Positions 61,062 to 64,000 of a DNA stretch of 64,000 nucleotides are shown piece after piece; within the stretch, counting starts at the first letter, position 1; each line of letters starts with the position of its first letter. Below the pieces are notes generated by a model. The model was not told where the DNA came from, made no database searches, and worked only from the letters and a program-made list of their open reading frames with translations. A program made the translations under genes and the position numbers. This DNA comes from Paramecium octaurelia. Taxonomy: Eukaryota; Ciliophora; Oligohymenophorea; Peniculida; Parameciidae. Where the stretch lies: positions 378,964-442,963 of the forward strand of contig CAJJDP010000054.1 in NCBI GenBank assembly GCA_905182995.1. Direction: 5' to 3'.

Positions 61062-64000
61062 ATGCTAGTCTTATTACTTTTAATTAAATAGTCTATTTCA
61101 GTGACTACCCATTATGGATTTTGGTTTCAATATTTGCCTTTTTCTAATATAAAGGCATCCGGAGAATTCATTTTAAATGACAAATCCATATATGTGGGCT
61201 AGATTGTAATGGCAAATTACAATTTCCATTCAGAATCACCCACAGAAAAATTATACATGTGGCTTTCTTTTAATTCTCCGGTACTGAACATTACGGTGTA
61301 TGACAATGGAACAATTACTAATTTAACTTAAGATCCAACAAATTTTGAAGGAATTTGGTATTACGCCTATTTTGAGAGTCTGGATGGAGGATCGAAGCTG
61401 TATATAAGGGGCAGCAAATTGCAGAGTGTAGCTTTGAATACTAAGAACATAATCCCGGTCTTAAATTAATATGGAAAAGTATTAAAAAATTTAACTTATT
61501 GCTTAGGTGAATAACTTAAACTTTGACTATTTTCATGGAAAATACAGTGTATTATAAGGTTTCACAAGATTGCCTTTTAATAATGATAAAGAATTTGATG
61601 ATTATTTTAAGAGTAATTTTCAAAGTCCGTAATCTTATAATAAAACTGTTGTTGACATTTTTGATGAAATTCAATCGCTTGGAGATACCTTTTACTAAAC
61701 TTAATTATAGATGTTGGGCTACAGATATCAAATTAGATGTTGGGTAAAAGTCAGTTTTGAAAATGTTATAGAAAGACAGAGGTATTTATTAATGAGATTG
61801 ACATTGAATGAGAATTATCGTAATGATACTTATTTAGGAGATAGAGTGTTATTGATGAGTTACGTCTTGGATCCCAGTTCAAATAATTATAATTTTTTTA
61901 ATGCGAGTGTTCTAGCATACACCTTTCCATAATCCTAATTGGCTTTCTAAACAAAGAATGCCAATGTATTTCTTATTTAAAATACGACGAATCGAGATAG
62001 ATTCCAAAGATGGCATTATATTTATTTTTAATATTTGGTAGAAAAGACTTACTTAAAAGTTATATATCCAAATGATTAAGAATTGACATAGACATTTAAC
62101 GCTTTGCAATTCCATGATCAATATATTTACTTATATGTTGGAGCAGACAGCTTTTTTTATAAGAGTTATTTGGGTGGCAAAATCTAATTAGAAATAACGT
62201 ATAATTATGAGGAAGAGTAGCCATTTTAAATTAGATGCCATTATTCATGTTTAACATGTAATGGTCCAACTCAGAGTGATTGCATCACATGTCCATTAGA
62301 TACCCACAGATCATGGAAATATGGGTTTTGTGCTTGTGAATTCGGATTTGTAGATTTAGATTTAGATCAGAGATGTAATAAAATGAATGAATTGTATCCT
62401 ATTATGAATTAAACCTATTAAAACAATACTTTCAAATGTAAGTATGGGGAATTCTAAATTGATAATAAATGCATGCCATGTCCAAGTTATATCAATGATT
62501 TTCAATTGAATTGTGCAGATTGCTTACTCAATTCAGCTACTTGGTATTAAAATCCAGTTTGCACTTTTGATTATAAGAGATATTCCTTGATATCAACTTA
62601 TATTAGATATGATAGAAATGAAAGCCTATAGGAAATCTTCTACATCAATAGTTAATTATAGAATTTGGAATTGTGTTACGGATGCTTAAAGTATTGCAAT
62701 GATGTCACAAAGTTAACGTGTATTCAATTTAATCAATACTATTTCAACTGCAAAAAAGGATATTTTGTATCAGGCAATACTTGCTAAAAATGTATGGATA
62801 GTTGTCGAACTTGCAATAGTCTATAAAAATGTAATAAATGCATTAGACTCTATGGGTATGATGGCACTAAATGTCAGAAGTGCTCAATAAATTGCCTCAC
62901 TTGTAATTCAAAAACAAATTGTTTGTCTTGCTAACCAGGGTTTGCCCTGTTTAATGGTACATGTTATGGATGTGGTGCCTAATGTTCAATATGTGAATTC
63001 TATTTCGATGAAATTAAGCAGTCTTACATCAATAGATGCTTAAAATGTACAGATCCAGTAACTTACGAAATATCATTTGATGCTCTTAAATGTTAAGCAG
63101 TTACAATAAAGAACTGTCTATATGGTATTTCCCAATACTATATTGGGGATTAACCCTAAACTACTATCGATTTATACTTTTAACCTATGGAAATCAGCTC
63201 GTTAATTACAAGCACTTGTGCTAGATGTATCTCTGGATAGACGTATTCAAATATTTCGCTTGTATGTTATAAGTCATCATAACTCTGTTAAGAATCAGGA
63301 TACTATAATGGTACCTTTTATTGTTTAATTGGTGGAGAGCAAGCAACCTCAATTTTAGGTTGTGAATTAAAATTATAGAATTGCTATGAATGTGTGAATT
63401 ATCTTAATAAGGTGATTTGCTTAAACTGTTTTCCTGGCTATTATGCTGATCATATTGTGGGAATGTGTATCTAATGTCCAAACAATTGTTAATCCTGTTC
63501 CCAACAATTCAAGAAAAATAAGAGTAATTGGAAAAAGGACATCAGACCATTCTTCGAATTTTATGTGAACAAGTAACTTAATCATGACTATTTGACTTAT
63601 GTTGAGTCAAGCAATCCAAATGATTTTGAAGTCATCTGCACTGGGTGTTAAATTGGCTATGAAGTATATAATGATACTTGTATCAATAAATGTCCTTCGG
63701 ATTGTTTAGAATGCTTGATTGTTAACAACTCCAAAGTCTGCTCCAAATGTTCCTATTCAAGCAATGGATTAATACTCAGCACTAGCAACAGATCATGTTA
63801 TCAATGCCATAGTTTATGTAAGTTTTGTGCACCAGCAACAAGTGTCACCATCACTTAATTCACTAATTAATGTCTATTGCCTGTTTTCGAAGATTCACTA
63901 TTTGATTCCAATATTTACTAATTCAGCAATTGTCCAGATGATTCAGCTTGTTAAATGAGTATGTCTATTACTTTAAACTTGATTTGCCAATAAGGTCATC
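61062..64000 (+). CDS. large cysteine-rich surface protein, 3' end off the window
   Basis: At least 970 aa, continuing past base 64000. Start ATG 61062, signal peptide-like MLVLLLLIKQSISVTTHYG; one 28-nt intron at 61479-61506. The first 370 residues are beta-rich and N-glycosylatable (NITVYDNGTITNLTQ). After that come furin/growth-factor-receptor-type cysteine repeats with CxxC spacing: HYSCLTCNGPTQSDCITC, CQKCMDSCRTCNSLQKCNKC, CSINCLTCNSKTNCLSC, CPSDCLECL. This architecture is that of the big Paramecium GFR-Cys-rich membrane proteins, which usually end in membrane helices beyond the part seen here. A cell-surface adhesion or sensing role is likely but not shown. Confidence 0.88.

Overview
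The window reads as macronuclear DNA of a ciliate, most likely Paramecium (P. tetraurelia-like). Three things show this. Long reading frames are crossed freely by TAA and TAG, which must be read as Gln, and end only at TGA. Coding regions are cut by tiny GT..AG introns, mostly 20-29 nt; when these are removed the protein families below come out at their expected lengths and motifs (RuvB-like 2 at 463 aa, EXO1 with its catalytic blocks, HSF with an intact DNA-binding domain). The DNA is very AT-rich and gene-dense, with intergenic gaps of 13 to a few hundred bp. The given ORFs are short only because TAA/TAG interrupt them under the standard code.

Layout. 1-13.8 kb: a hybrid histidine kinase (minus, running off the left edge), an F-box-like candidate, a karyopherin/exportin-like gene, a CXC (tesmin/LIN54) protein, a cyclic-nucleotide-binding protein, two convergent coiled-coil genes, a secreted ISG12-like glycine/alanine-rich peptide, a secreted class-3 lipase and a small Gln-rich protein. 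14-27.6 kb: WDR70, a formin, RuvB-like 2 (reptin), an SMP-30-type propeller, a TRAF-type zinc-finger protein whose stop overlaps the next start, a membrane protein in frame with a myristoylatable pseudokinase-MORN protein, and a half-length CSN4-like PCI protein. 27.7-33.5 kb: a long coiled-coil gene and a gene-poor stretch with several small orphan proteins. 33.5-45.1 kb: a cathepsin L-type protease, a 1360-aa coiled-coil/polyQ/TBC-like protein, a 727-aa coiled-coil protein, an alkenal/prostaglandin-reductase-type oxidoreductase, a heat-shock factor and an F-box/RCC1-like/MJ1316-domain fusion. 45.2-57.5 kb: a small coiled-coil protein, an unresolved minus-strand gene, a dCache membrane protein, a coiled-coil protein, a PP6 regulatory (SAPS) subunit, and three ULK-like kinases of which one is a pseudokinase. 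57.5-64 kb: EXO1, a BAH-PHD protein, a 66-aa peptide with a cyclin-docking-like motif, and the start of a large cysteine-rich surface protein running off the right edge.

There is no operon logic. The content is eukaryotic housekeeping (Reptin, WDR70, EXO1, CSN4, SAPS), signalling (histidine kinase, cNMP-binding protein, Ser/Thr kinases, dCache) and secreted or surface proteins. I saw no transposon, virus-like element, CRISPR array, rRNA or convincing tRNA. Intron positions come from hand reading: most restore a frame exactly, and places where I could not settle the junctions are stated.
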